Source: DASQMT01 sp963835735
GTDB lineage: Bacteria > Actinomycetota > Thermoleophilia > Solirubrobacterales > Solirubrobacteraceae
Reading direction: 5' to 3'
Length of the DNA: 64,000 nt
Assembly: GCA_963835735.1 (NCBI GenBank)
Contig: CAWIGP010000005.1
Span: 1-64,000, forward strand
The notes below the pieces were generated by a model. The model ran no database searches. It was given only the letters and a program-made list of their open reading frames with translations, and had not been told where the DNA came from. A program made the position numbers and the translations under genes. Position 1 is the first letter of the stretch, and every line of letters starts with the position of its first letter. Shown here in pieces: positions 20,271 to 28,055 of this stretch.

Positions 20271-21874
20271 CGGCGCCCGACGTTACGCCGGCGCACGCAC
20301 TCGCGGTACGAGCGGCTGACCTTGCGCTTCTGGCCGCGGTGCTGCTTCTTGGCCTGGGTGAGGCACTCGGCCCGCGCAGCCTTGCGGCGCAGCGCCGGGC
20401 GGCGCTTGATGCAACGCCGATACGAGCGGCGGATCGCCGGTTTGTGGCCGCGATGCGCCTTGCGCGCCCGCTGGGCGCACACCTTGCGGTCGTTCTTGCG
20501 CCGGGCGACGCGCGCGGCGGCCGCCGCACGGCGGTTCTTCTTGCCCTCGGCGGTCAGCGGCTGCAGCCCGTACATCGCGTGGTAGCCGGTGAGGTAGATC
20601 GTCTCGCCGTCGGAGACGACCGGGTTGTAGGAGCCGCGCTCGAACTCGAACACCTTGCGTCCCGACCTCGCGTCGAGGCCGATCGTGAGCTTCTTGCCGA
20701 GATCGGCGTAATAGACGATGTCGCCGATCACGCTCGCGCCGCCGGAGATCCTCCCGTTGCCGCCGCGCGACCAGACCACAGTGCCGCTGCGGGCGTCGAG
20801 CGCGTAGAAGCGGCCGCTGTAGGAACCGACGTAGACGAGCGGCCGACCGCCCGGGACCTGTGCGACCGCGGGCGACGCGTACACGTATCCGCCGGTGCTC
20901 TTGCTCCACGCGAGCTTTCCGCCGGCGGCCGAGAACGAGTACACACGGCCGTCGGTGTTGCCGATGTAGACGCGTCCGAACGCGACCGCCGGCGTCGAAT
21001 AGAAGTTGCCCGAGCCGAGGCCGAAGGCGCCGCCGCCGGACGACGCGCGCCAGACGCTGGCGCCGTCGGACTGCCGGATCGCATACGCGCGGCCGCCGTA
21101 GTCTCCGAAGTAGAGCTTGCCGTCCGCGAGCGCAAGTCCGCCCTTGACGGCGCCGCCGGCCCGGAAGCGCCAGCGCACGGCACCGTTGTCCGCGTCCATC
21201 GCGTACACCGTGCCGTTCTCGGAGCCGAAGTACACGCGCCCGTCGGCGACCAGCGGGGAGGACTCGCTGCGGCTCGCCAGCTTGCTGCTCCACTCGATCT
21301 TGCCGTTGCGGCCGTCGAGCGCGACGACCCGCCCGCTTCCCGCGCCCGCGCCGCCGAGCGACCGTTGCAGGAGCACGACGTACACCTTGCCGTTCGCGTA
21401 CGCGGGCGAGGCCGCGGCGAGCGCGCCCAGCTTGCGCCGCCAGCGGACCCTGCCGGTGTGCTTGTCGATCGAGTACAGGACGCCGTTGTCGTTGAGCAGG
21501 TACAGGCGCCTGCCCCCGATCACCGGCGGGAACTCCAGCAGCACGTGCCCCTGGTACTGCCAGATCTCGCGGAACGGAGGCCGCGGCGGGTTCTTCAGCG
21601 GCAGGTAGCGGCGCCGGTCGCGCGTGTAGCCGTATTGGGCCCAGATGAAGCGGTCGACGGGGTCGGTTTTCTTCTTGCCGGGCGCGTCGGGCTCGACCTC
21701 GGTGGTGTCAGGGGTCTGTGACGGCTCGGCGCGGAACTCGACGTTGGGATTCGAGACGTCGCCAGGCTGACTGGTGACGACGTACGCCGCGGCGGCGCTC
21801 ACGAGGAGCACCAGCGCGATCCCAGCCACGAGCACGATCCGCCGCCAGCGCCGCTTGCGCTCCTGCGGGGGCAT
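20267..21874 (-). CDS. Membrane-anchored PQQ-type beta-propeller protein with Cys-rich basic tail
   Basis: 535 residues. Cytoplasmic basic start, one signal-anchor helix (IVLVAGIALVLLVSAAAAYVV, residues ~13-33), acidic linker, then seven or so PQQ/BamB-like blades (e.g. GVLYSIDKHTGRVRWRRKLG, TVYAMDADNGAVRWRFRAG, FYALDARSGTVVWSRGGNG). BamB itself is an outer-membrane assembly protein; in this probably monoderm host the role is unknown. After ~residue 440 comes a Lys/Arg-rich tail with two copies of C-x3-A-x-K-x-HRG-x-K-x4-RSYR-x-C. It faces hisF tail to tail. Confidence 0.8.
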   Translation of the reverse strand: MPPQERKRRWRRIVLVAGIALVLLVSAAAAYVVTSQPGDVSNPNVEFRAEPSQTPDTTEVEPDAPGKKKTDPVDRFIWAQYGYTRDRRRYLPLKNPPRPPFREIWQYQGHVLLEFPPVIGGRRLYLLNDNGVLYSIDKHTGRVRWRRKLGALAAASPAYANGKVYVVLLQRSLGGAGAGSGRVVALDGRNGKIEWSSKLASRSESSPLVADGRVYFGSENGTVYAMDADNGAVRWRFRAGGAVKGGLALADGKLYFGDYGGRAYAIRQSDGASVWRASSGGGAFGLGSGNFYSTPAVAFGRVYIGNTDGRVYSFSAAGGKLAWSKSTGGYVYASPAVAQVPGGRPLVYVGSYSGRFYALDARSGTVVWSRGGNGRISGGASVIGDIVYYADLGKKLTIGLDARSGRKVFEFERGSYNPVVSDGETIYLTGYHAMYGLQPLTAEGKKNRRAAAAARVARRKNDRKVCAQRARKAHRGHKPAIRRSYRRCIKRRPALRRKAARAECLTQAKKQHRGQKRKVSRSYRECVRRRNVGRR

Positions 21875-21881
21875 GCCGCTC

Positions 21882-21887
21882 TAGGTT
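21882..21887 (+). promoter_or_regulatory. -10-like TAGGTT box, leaderless-type start of cca
   Basis: TAGGTT 6 nt before the GTG start of cca, with no Shine-Dalgarno. Same arrangement as upstream of several other genes in this window (see findings). Confidence 0.45.
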
Positions 21888-21893
21888 ACCGGC

Positions 21894-23261
21894 GTGATCT
21901 CCGGTCTCCTCGAGCGCTTGGCGGCGCTGCACCCGACCGTGCTGGCGGCGCTCGAGGGCGAGCGCGGCGTGTGGGTCGTGGGCGGGGCCGTGCGGGATCT
22001 GCTGCTCGGGACCGACCCACGAGAGCTCGACCTCGTGGTCGAGGGCGACGCGGTCCCGGTCGCGCGGCGCGCGGCCCAGCGGCTCGGCGGTGAGGTCGTC
22101 GTGCACGAGCGGTTCGGGACCGCGACAGTCCGCGACGCGGTCGTGTTCGACCTGGCGAGCGCGCGCCGCGAGCGCTATCCGCGGCCGGGCGCGCTGCCCG
22201 AGGTCGAGCTGGGCGCGCCGCTCGAGGACGACCTCGCGCGGCGGGACTTCACCGTCAACACGCTCGCGCTGCGGTTGGGCGACGGCGCGCGGACGGGCTG
22301 GCTGGGCGCGGAGGAGGACCTGGCGGGCCGGTTGCTGCGGGTGCTGCACGACAAGTCCTTCCGCGACGACCCCACCCGGCTGCTGCGGCTGGCGCGCTAC
22401 GCCGCGCGGCTGGGGTTCGAGGCCGAGCCATGGACAGGGGCGCTGGCTGCGGCGGCGGTCACCGGTGGCGCGGTGGCCACCGTGACCGGGGAGCGGATGG
22501 GCGCAGAGTTGCGCCTGCTCGCGCGCGAGCCGCAGCCGGCGGCGCTGGTCGAGCTCGAGCGCTGGGGGCTGGGCGCGGCGCTGCTGCCGGCATTCGACGT
22601 CGACGCGCCGCTGGTGGAGCGCGCGATCGCCGTCTGCCGCGAGTCGGTCGGCGATGCGCGCGGCGGGGCGGACGAGGCGCGCGGTGCGGCGGATGAGGCG
22701 GGAGATGGGGCGGACGAGGCGCGCGGTGGGGCGGATGAGGCCGGGGATTGGGCGGACGAGGCGCGCGGTGGGGCGGACGAGGCCGGGGATGGGGCGGACG
22801 AGGCGCGCGGTGGCGCCGCCTTTGGCGAGGCGGCGCGGCCACGCGCGGACCTGGTCGCGCTCGGCGCGGCGGTTCGTCGTGCCGAACCCGGCGAGCTCGC
22901 CGCGCGGCTGCGTGAGCTGGCGTTCCCGGCGGCGGAGGCCACAGCGATCGTGGGCTGCGCCGGACTCGACGCGCTCGTCGCCGACCTCGAGGGCGCAGCG
23001 GCCTCCGCGGCCGACCTCGTGCTGCGCCGGCGGCCGCTCGAGGCAGCCGCACTCGCCGCGGCCGCCGGCTCTGCGCCCGCGCGCGAATGGCTGCGGCGGG
23101 GCCGACATGCGCGCCTCGCGATCACCGGCGACGACCTGCTCGCCGCCGGACTGCGCGGGCCGGCCGTCGGCCGCGCTCTCCAAGCGGCGCGTGCAGCGCT
23201 GCTCGACGGCGCTGCGCCCGACCGCGAGGCGCAGCTCGCGGCCGCTCTGCGACAAGCCTGA
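21894..23261 (+). CDS. cca: CCA tRNA nucleotidyltransferase (class II poly(A) polymerase family)
   Basis: Adds or repairs the 3' CCA of tRNAs. 455 residues. Nucleotidyltransferase motif VWVVGGAVRDLLLG followed by the DLD-type metal site (RELDLVVEGDAV), then RDFTVNTLAL and the RNA-binding helix start FRDDPTRLLRLARYAARLGFE. Residues ~257-306 are a hydrophilic tandem repeat (GADEARGGADEAGD units) inserted in the helical body and absent from normal family members. GTG 21894 starts just after TAGGTT. The C-terminal half is Ala-rich but keeps helical periodicity. A tRNA (A-only) polymerase role is less likely, since no second copy is seen. Confidence 0.88.
   Translation: MISGLLERLAALHPTVLAALEGERGVWVVGGAVRDLLLGTDPRELDLVVEGDAVPVARRAAQRLGGEVVVHERFGTATVRDAVVFDLASARRERYPRPGALPEVELGAPLEDDLARRDFTVNTLALRLGDGARTGWLGAEEDLAGRLLRVLHDKSFRDDPTRLLRLARYAARLGFEAEPWTGALAAAAVTGGAVATVTGERMGAELRLLAREPQPAALVELERWGLGAALLPAFDVDAPLVERAIAVCRESVGDARGGADEARGAADEAGDGADEARGGADEAGDWADEARGGADEAGDGADEARGGAAFGEAARPRADLVALGAAVRRAEPGELAARLRELAFPAAEATAIVGCAGLDALVADLEGAAASAADLVLRRRPLEAAALAAAAGSAPAREWLRRGRHARLAITGDDLLAAGLRGPAVGRALQAARAALLDGAAPDREAQLAAALRQA
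22664..22812 (+). repeat. In-frame 42-bp tandem repeat inside cca
   Basis: About 3.5 copies of a 42-bp unit beginning GGGGCGGACGAGGCGCGCGG, subdivided into two similar 21-bp halves (GGGCGGACGAGGCG.. and GGGCGGATGAGGCC..). It encodes GADEARGGADEAGD. Copies differ at few positions, so the expansion is young. Confidence 0.9.
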
Positions 23262-23345
23262 TCCAGCGGTGGCTTTCTTGCGCGTTCCTGCATGTGGGCG
23301 CCGACGTTCGCGTACGGCGGGCACTGAGGGGAGCGGGTTCGGCCG

Positions 23346-23609
23346 ATCCGCAAAACGTCGGGTTTCTGCGCGTCTCGGCAGCCGGCCCGACGTTCTGCGG
23401 CCCACGGGCGCATAACGTCGGGCGGGCCGACCCGCCGCCCCGGATCCCGACGTTTTGCGCCCTGCGCGGGATCCCGAGGTTGCGGCGATCTACGACCAAA
23501 ACGTCGATCCGTCCGCCGATCGCGCCGCCGGGATCGACGTTCTGGGCGCTCCACGACCAAAACGTCGAGGGAGGGCGCGCGTGTGGCGCGAAGTCGACGT
23601 TTTGGTCGC
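23346..23609. repeat. Array of four imperfect inverted repeats on a CAAAACGTCG core
   Basis: Eight copies of CAAAACGTCG or its complement (variants TAACGTCG, CGACGTTCTG), in four consecutive head-to-head pairs: 23346-23362 with 23386-23400, 23408-23422 with 23446-23460, 23493-23510 with 23531-23545, and 23553-23568 with 23594-23609. Flanking bases also pair (for example GCGCATAACGTCGGG with CCCGACGTTTTGCGC). Spacers are 20-40 nt. Intergenic, after cca; no coding capacity seen. Confidence 0.8.
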
Positions 23610-23641
23610 TCATCACGGACCGCCGCGCCCCGCCGGGCTGG

Positions 23642-23811
23642 CCCTCGATGCCCGCCGTACGCGAGCGCGGGCGCTGGGACTCGCGATCGTGTGCCCACAC
23701 CGCTCCACGCCGCCCCTCGATGCCCGCCGTACGCGAGCGCGGGCGCTGGGACTGGCGATCGAGTGCCACACCGCTCCACGCCGCCCCTCGATGCCCGCCG
23801 TACGCGAGCGC
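23642..23811. repeat. Three 71-72-bp tandem repeats ending at the EamA gene
   Basis: Copies start at 23642, 23713 and 23784; each contains ATGCCCGCCGTACGCGAGCG. The first two share ~46 bp (through GGGCGCTGGGACT) and a CACACCGCTCCACGCCGCC linker; the third is truncated. A reverse-orientation copy of the ~26-bp core lies at 23306-23331, so the noncoding block 23306-23811 is bounded by inverted copies. The same core recurs at 41.5-41.7 kb. Confidence 0.85.
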
Positions 23812-23816
23812 CGGCC

Positions 23817-24659
23817 CTAGGTGTCGCGATGGATCGCCACCCCGCCTACGACGAGCGCCACCCCCAGCACCTCCGGCAAGCTCGGCATCTGGCTCAGCAC
23901 CACGATGCCGATCACGGTCGCCGTCGCCGGGAGCAGCGAGACCAGCAGCGCGTAGGTCGCGCGCGGCAGCCGCGCCATCGCCATCTGGTCGCACACGTAC
24001 GGGATCACCGACGACGCGACGCCGACGCCGACTCCGGCAGCGATCGCGACCGGGTCGTCGAGCGCCGGTAGCGCGTCCCAGCCTGCGAGCGGAGTCACGA
24101 CGACGAGCGCGGCGATCATCGACGCGGCGAGCCCGTCGAGCCCGCTCCCCTGCGCGACCCGGTGGCTGAGCACGATGTAGAGCGCGAACAGGCCCGCATT
24201 CGCGAACGCGAAGACGAAGCCGAGCGGCTCGCCGGCCAGCCGCACACCGGTCAGCAGATACACGCCGGCGACCGCGAGCAGGAGCGCCGCGCCGTTGCGC
24301 CCTGTGCGCGCGCCGACCGCGGCGAGCACGATGACCGGTAGGAACTCGATCGCCGCCACCGTGCCGAGCGGCAGCCGGTCGATCGCCAGATAGAAGCAGC
24401 AGTTCATCACCGCCAGCACAGCGCCGAGCGTCACCAGCGTGCGCTGGCCGAGCAGCGCCCACGGCCGCCGCCACGCCGCGAGCACAAGCGCGGCAGCCGC
24501 GATCCGGAGCCAGCCGGTCCCGAGCGGGCCGACGCGCACGAACAGCAGCACGGCGAACGCCGGACCGAGATAGTGGAACACCGCGCTGCCGACGAACCAT
24601 GCATGCGGCGGCAGCCGGTCCGCGACCGACACGCGGGGCTTGAGGGCGGCGACCGACAC
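23817..24659 (-). CDS. EamA/RhtA-family drug/metabolite exporter
   Basis: 280 residues, about ten hydrophobic helices in two EamA repeats; inner-membrane permease of the DMT superfamily. Closest in pattern to RhtA (threonine/homoserine exporter): FHYLGPAFAVLLFVRVGPLGTGWLRIAAAALVL, MNCCFYLAIDRLPLGTVAAIEFLPVIVLA, LFALYIVLSHRVAQG and SSVIPYVCDQMAMARLPRATYALLVSLLPATATVIGI. An Lrp-type regulator is divergently transcribed, a frequent arrangement for amino-acid exporters, so export of an amino acid or small metabolite is inferred. The ATG 24659 start gives an N-terminal basic segment; the exact start is uncertain. Confidence 0.85.
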   Translation of the reverse strand: MSVAALKPRVSVADRLPPHAWFVGSAVFHYLGPAFAVLLFVRVGPLGTGWLRIAAAALVLAAWRRPWALLGQRTLVTLGAVLAVMNCCFYLAIDRLPLGTVAAIEFLPVIVLAAVGARTGRNGAALLLAVAGVYLLTGVRLAGEPLGFVFAFANAGLFALYIVLSHRVAQGSGLDGLAASMIAALVVVTPLAGWDALPALDDPVAIAAGVGVGVASSVIPYVCDQMAMARLPRATYALLVSLLPATATVIGIVVLSQMPSLPEVLGVALVVGGVAIHRDT

Positions 24660-24714
24660 AGAGGCCTACGATCATGGATCGGTGCCACGCGGTACAGTGC
24701 CGATCGAAGGCATC

Positions 24715-25176
24715 ATGCCACCACGACTTTCGGAACAGCAGCTGGACATCACCAATCGCCAGCTGATCGAAGCGCTACAAGCCAATGCGCGCCTCAGCCT
24801 TGCCGAGCTCGGCCGCCGCGTCGGGCTCACTGCGCCGGCGGTCGGCGAGCGGCTCGGGCGGCTGGAGGAGGCGGGCGTGATCCGCGGATACCACGCGGAT
24901 GTCGACCCGCGCGCGCTCGGCTACGACCTCAGCGTGATCCTGCGCATCCGGCCGGACGCACGAATGATTCCCAAGGTCGCCGAGCTGGCGCAGCGCACGC
25001 CCGAGGTCACCGAGTGCCACCGCGTGACGGGCGACGACTGCTTCATCATGCGCATCGGTGTGCGCGACGTCACGCACCTGGAGGAGCTGATCGACCGCTT
25101 CGTGCTGTACGGCCAGACGACGACCTCGATCGTGCAGTCCTCGCCCGTTCCCGGTCGTGGCCCGGCCATTGCCTAA
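24715..25176 (+). CDS. Lrp/AsnC-family transcriptional regulator
   Basis: 153 residues: winged helix (LDITNRQLIEALQANARLSLAELGRRVGLTAPAVGERLGRLEEAGVIRGYHADVD split over residues ~8-62) then the RAM ligand-binding domain (SVILRIRP, PEVTECHRVTGDDCFIMRIGVRDVTHLEELIDRF). ATG 24715 has GAAGG 4 nt upstream. Likely senses an amino acid and controls the divergent exporter (inference from position). It overlaps the next gene by about 20 nt. Confidence 0.9.
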   Translation: MPPRLSEQQLDITNRQLIEALQANARLSLAELGRRVGLTAPAVGERLGRLEEAGVIRGYHADVDPRALGYDLSVILRIRPDARMIPKVAELAQRTPEVTECHRVTGDDCFIMRIGVRDVTHLEELIDRFVLYGQTTTSIVQSSPVPGRGPAIA

Positions 25177-26050
25177 CCTCGCCGGCCCGTTCCACTGGCA
25201 GGGCGAGCACATCGTCGCCGCGCTGCCCGGCGCGCGCGTGTTGTTCTCCACCCGCCGCGGCGGCGTCTCGACCGGCCCGTACGCGTCGCTGAACATCGGC
25301 CGCAAGACCGCGGACGACGGCGCCAACGTGGACGCCAACCGCGACCGCCTCGCCGCCGCCGTCGGAGTGCCGCGCGAGCGCTTCATGTACGGCATCCAGG
25401 TCCACGGCACGCACGTGCGGCGCGCGACCGAGCCGCCGGGCCCCGCGCGACCGGCGGTCGAGGAGGACGGCCAGGCGACGGCGCTGCACGGCGCGGCCGC
25501 GCTCGTGTTCGTCGCTGACTGCCTGCCGGTGATGCTCGCGAGCGCGAACGCGGTTGCGGCGCTGCACTGCGGCTGGCGCGGGCTGGCGGGCGGGATCGTG
25601 GCCGAAGGGGTGGCCGCGCTGCGCGAGCTCGGCGCCGAAGGCCCGATCGCCGCCGCGATCGGCCCGGGCGCGCGCGGCTGTTGCTACGAGGTCGGCGAGG
25701 AGATCCACGCGCGGCTGCCCGGCGCGCGCGTCGGCCGGCGAAACCTCGACCTGCCGGGCGTCGCGCGGCGCGCGCTGATGAGTGCCGGCGTGGCCAGATC
25801 CACGACACCGGCCTGTGCACGATCTGCGCCGGCGACGAGCTGTTCTTCTCGCACCGCCGCGACGGCGGGATCACCGGCCGGCAGGCCGGCGTGGTGTGGC
25901 GCGACGAGGGCGCGAGCGCGGTGACACGCGACGAGGGCGCGAGCGTGGTGTGGCGCGACGATGACGCGGGCGCGGTGACAGCGCGACGAGGGCGCGGGCG
26001 CGGGCCGCGGGGGCGCGAGCGCGGCCTGGCGCGACGAGGGCGCGGCTTGA
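25157..26050 (+). CDS. pgeF: Peptidoglycan editing factor / purine nucleoside phosphorylase family protein (two apparent frameshifts)
   Basis: YfiH/PgeF (DUF152, Cu-oxidase_4) family, multifunctional: purine nucleoside phosphorylation, reported polyphenol oxidation, and peptidoglycan-precursor editing in E. coli. Seen: LFSTRRGGVSTGPYASLNIG, QVHGTHV, VADCLPVMLA, ALHCGWRGLAGGIV, GPGARGCCYEVG and, after a shift, DTGLCTICAGDELFFSHRRDG. One base appears missing near 25793-25795; one extra G (~25981) lies inside a C-terminal 27-bp repeat. With both corrected the gene ends AAWRDEGAA at TGA 26048-26050, overlapping the yggS start (TTGA). GTG 25157 or TTG 25169 could be the start. Confidence 0.82.
25894..26046 (+). 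repeat. 27-bp tandem repeats at the 3' end of pgeF
   Basis: About five to six degenerate copies of a ~27-bp unit containing GCGCGACGAGGGCGCGAGCG, encoding VVWRDEGAS-like units that duplicate the natural C-terminus (VVWRDEG). The fourth unit has an extra G, the fifth is shortened. Confidence 0.8.
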
Positions 26051-26694
26051 CCCGCCTCGACCCGGCGCGCGTGCGCGAGAACGCCGCGCGCATCCGTCAG
26101 GAGATCGGCGAAGCCGCCGGCCGCGCCGGGCGCGACGGCGGCGACGTCGAGCTGCTCGCCGCGGTCAAGTACGTGCCGCTCGAGGACGTCGGCGCGCTGA
26201 TCGAAGCCGGCGTCACGCTGCTCGGCGAGAACCGCGCCCAGGAGCTCGCGGCGAAGGCCGCAGCCTGGCCGGGCGCCCGCTGGCACTTCATCGGTCAGCT
26301 CCAGAGCCGCAAGGTCAAGCAGATCCTGCCGCTCGTCGAGTTGATCCATTCGGTCGCGTCGGACTCGGCGCTGAAGCAGCTGGAGCGCCACGGCACGCCG
26401 GAGACCGAGGTGCTCGTCGAGGTCAACGTCGCGGGGGAGGAGGGCAAGGCCGGCATCGCGCCCGCGGACCTCCCGGATTTCCTCGAGCGCGTGCCCGTGC
26501 ACGTCGCCGGCTTGATGGCGATGCCCCCGTTCGCCGACGATCCCGAGCAGAGCCGGCCCCATTTCGCGGCACTGCGCGAGCTCGCCGGCGCGCATGGGCT
26601 GCGTCACCTATCGATGGGCACATCGCAGGACTACATCGTCGCCGTCGAGGAAGGGGCGACGATCGTCAGGCTGGGCTCGGTACTCTTCGCATAG
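26047..26694 (+). CDS. YggS-family pyridoxal phosphate homeostasis protein
   Basis: 215 residues, single-domain fold-type III PLP protein (PLPBP) that buffers PLP; usually next to sepF and yggT in Gram-positive cell-division clusters, as here. PLP lysine is Lys41 in ELLAAVKYVP. Also seen: LLGENRAQELAAK, WHFIGQLQSRKVKQI and LSMGTSQDYIVAVEEGATIVRLGS (family LSMGMSxDY). TTG 26047 is chosen because it overlaps the pgeF stop (TTGA) and gives the correct N-terminus. Confidence 0.92.
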   Translation: MTRLDPARVRENAARIRQEIGEAAGRAGRDGGDVELLAAVKYVPLEDVGALIEAGVTLLGENRAQELAAKAAAWPGARWHFIGQLQSRKVKQILPLVELIHSVASDSALKQLERHGTPETEVLVEVNVAGEEGKAGIAPADLPDFLERVPVHVAGLMAMPPFADDPEQSRPHFAALRELAGAHGLRHLSMGTSQDYIVAVEEGATIVRLGSVLFA

Positions 26695-26744
26695 CCCTCG
26701 CTCGGGAAGGGAATCCCCTGCTGGCACCGAAGATCGCACCTCGA

Positions 26745-27293
26745 ATGGGCTTCTCCGACTCCTGGCATCGCGCGCTCGTCTACTTCGGCCTCGCCGAGGA
26801 CCGCGACGCGTATCAGGAAGAGGAGGAGCAGCCGGCGGCGATCCGCCAGCCCGAGGCCGAACTCGAGGACCGCTACCGCGAGCGGCCGAACGTCCGGCGG
26901 CTCAGCACGCGGCGCCGCCGGGACGAGATCGACGACATCTTCGCCGACGACTCGCCATCCGAACGGCGCACCAACGTGCTGCGCCCTGTCGGCAACGGCC
27001 GCAACGCCAGCGGGGAGGTCCGCGTGCACCTGGTGATCCCGAAGTCGTTCAACGACGCGCAGGACGTGGCGGACAAGTTCAAGGACGCCATCCCGGTGAT
27101 CATCAACCTCCAGGGGTCCGAGACCGACCTCTCCAAACGGCTGATCGACTTCGCGTCCGGGCTCACATACGCGCTCGACGGGGGCATGCAGCGGATCGCC
27201 GACAAGGTGTTCCTGCTGACCCCGCGCAACGTGGAGCTCTCCAGCGAAGAACGCGCCCGTCTCATTGAGAAGGGCTTTTTCAACCAGTCGTAG
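26745..27293 (+). CDS. sepF: Cell division protein SepF
   Basis: 182 residues. Membrane-binding N-terminal helix (MGFSDSWHRALVYFGLAED), acidic linker, then the SepF beta-sandwich: VHLVIPKSFNDAQDVADKFKDAIPVIINLQG, LSKRLIDFASGLTYALDGGMQRIADKVFLLTP. Anchors FtsZ to the membrane at the septum, essential in Actinobacteria that lack FtsA/ZipA. Sits between yggS and proC, the classic order. Confidence 0.95.
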   Translation: MGFSDSWHRALVYFGLAEDRDAYQEEEEQPAAIRQPEAELEDRYRERPNVRRLSTRRRRDEIDDIFADDSPSERRTNVLRPVGNGRNASGEVRVHLVIPKSFNDAQDVADKFKDAIPVIINLQGSETDLSKRLIDFASGLTYALDGGMQRIADKVFLLTPRNVELSSEERARLIEKGFFNQS

Positions 27294-27296
27294 ACT
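27291..27296 (+). promoter_or_regulatory. -10-like TAGACT box ahead of proC
   Basis: TAGACT, overlapping the sepF stop codon and 9 nt before the proC ATG, without a Shine-Dalgarno in the 12-nt gap. Identical box and spacing to ispG. Confidence 0.4.
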
Positions 27297-27305
27297 CCCC
27301 GCCCG

Positions 27306-28055
27306 ATGATCGGGCTGGTCGGATCCGGAAACATGGCACGCGCGCTGGCGCTCGGCTGGGGCGAGCCCGTGTTGTGCACCGACTCCGGTTCCGGGCGGGC
27401 GGAGGCGCTGGCCGCGCTGGTCGGCGGCGAGGCCTTGGGCTCCAACCGTGAGCTCGCCGAGCGCGCAGAGATCGTCGTGCTCGCGCACAAGCCGCCGCAG
27501 CTCGCGGCTGTCGCCGGCGAGATCGCCGGCACGGCCAGGGCCGTCGTCTCGATCCTCGCGGGCACCACGCAAGCCCAGGTCCGCGCCGTCTACCCCGACA
27601 CGCCGGTCTTCCGGATCGAGCCGAACACGCCGGTGGAGGTCAAGCGGGGAGTGCTCGCGTTCGCGCTCCCGGACGCCCCTGCCGACGAGGCGCTTCGCAC
27701 ACGCGTGCGCGAGCTGTTCGGCCGTCTCGGCACCGTCGTGGACGTCCCCGAATCGCTGATGCGGATCGCCGGGGCGACGGGCGGTGTCGGGCCCGCCTAC
27801 TGGGCGCTGCTGGTCGAGGCGCAGGTGGACGCAGCGATCCGGCGCGGCATGCCGCAGCGTCTCGCCTCGCAGCTGGTGGCCGAGACGATGGCGGGCTCCG
27901 CCGAGCTGCTGCGTGCGCGCGAGTACGACACGCTGGCGCTGCGCCGCGCCGTCACCTCGCCCGGCGGCACGACCGCCCGCGGCCTGGCGGCGCTCGAGCG
28001 GGGCGGCGTGCGCGCTGCGCTCGCGCAGGCGATGGACGACGTGGTGGACGCGTGA
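27306..28055 (+). CDS. proC: Pyrroline-5-carboxylate reductase
   Basis: NADPH-dependent last step of proline synthesis, 249 residues. Rossmann motif MIGLVGSGNMARALALGWG, VLAHKPPQL, SILAGTT, RIEPNTPVEVKRGVLAF and the C-terminal dimer domain with GGVGPAYWALLVEAQVDAA and TSPGGTTARGLAALE. A typical member of the yggS-sepF-proC-yggT cluster. Stop overlaps the next start by 4 nt. Confidence 0.93.
   Translation: MIGLVGSGNMARALALGWGEPVLCTDSGSGRAEALAALVGGEALGSNRELAERAEIVVLAHKPPQLAAVAGEIAGTARAVVSILAGTTQAQVRAVYPDTPVFRIEPNTPVEVKRGVLAFALPDAPADEALRTRVRELFGRLGTVVDVPESLMRIAGATGGVGPAYWALLVEAQVDAAIRRGMPQRLASQLVAETMAGSAELLRAREYDTLALRRAVTSPGGTTARGLAALERGGVRAALAQAMDDVVDA

Noticed and set aside
23644..23811. Possible CRISPR array
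   Set aside because: Only three copies at 71-72-bp spacing, with the similarity extending into the 'spacers' and no cas genes; it is a tandem duplication.
23122..24675. Minus-strand frame of 517 codons spanning the intergenic repeat array
   Set aside because: Arg-rich, includes the repeats, and overlaps the true EamA frame; not a gene.
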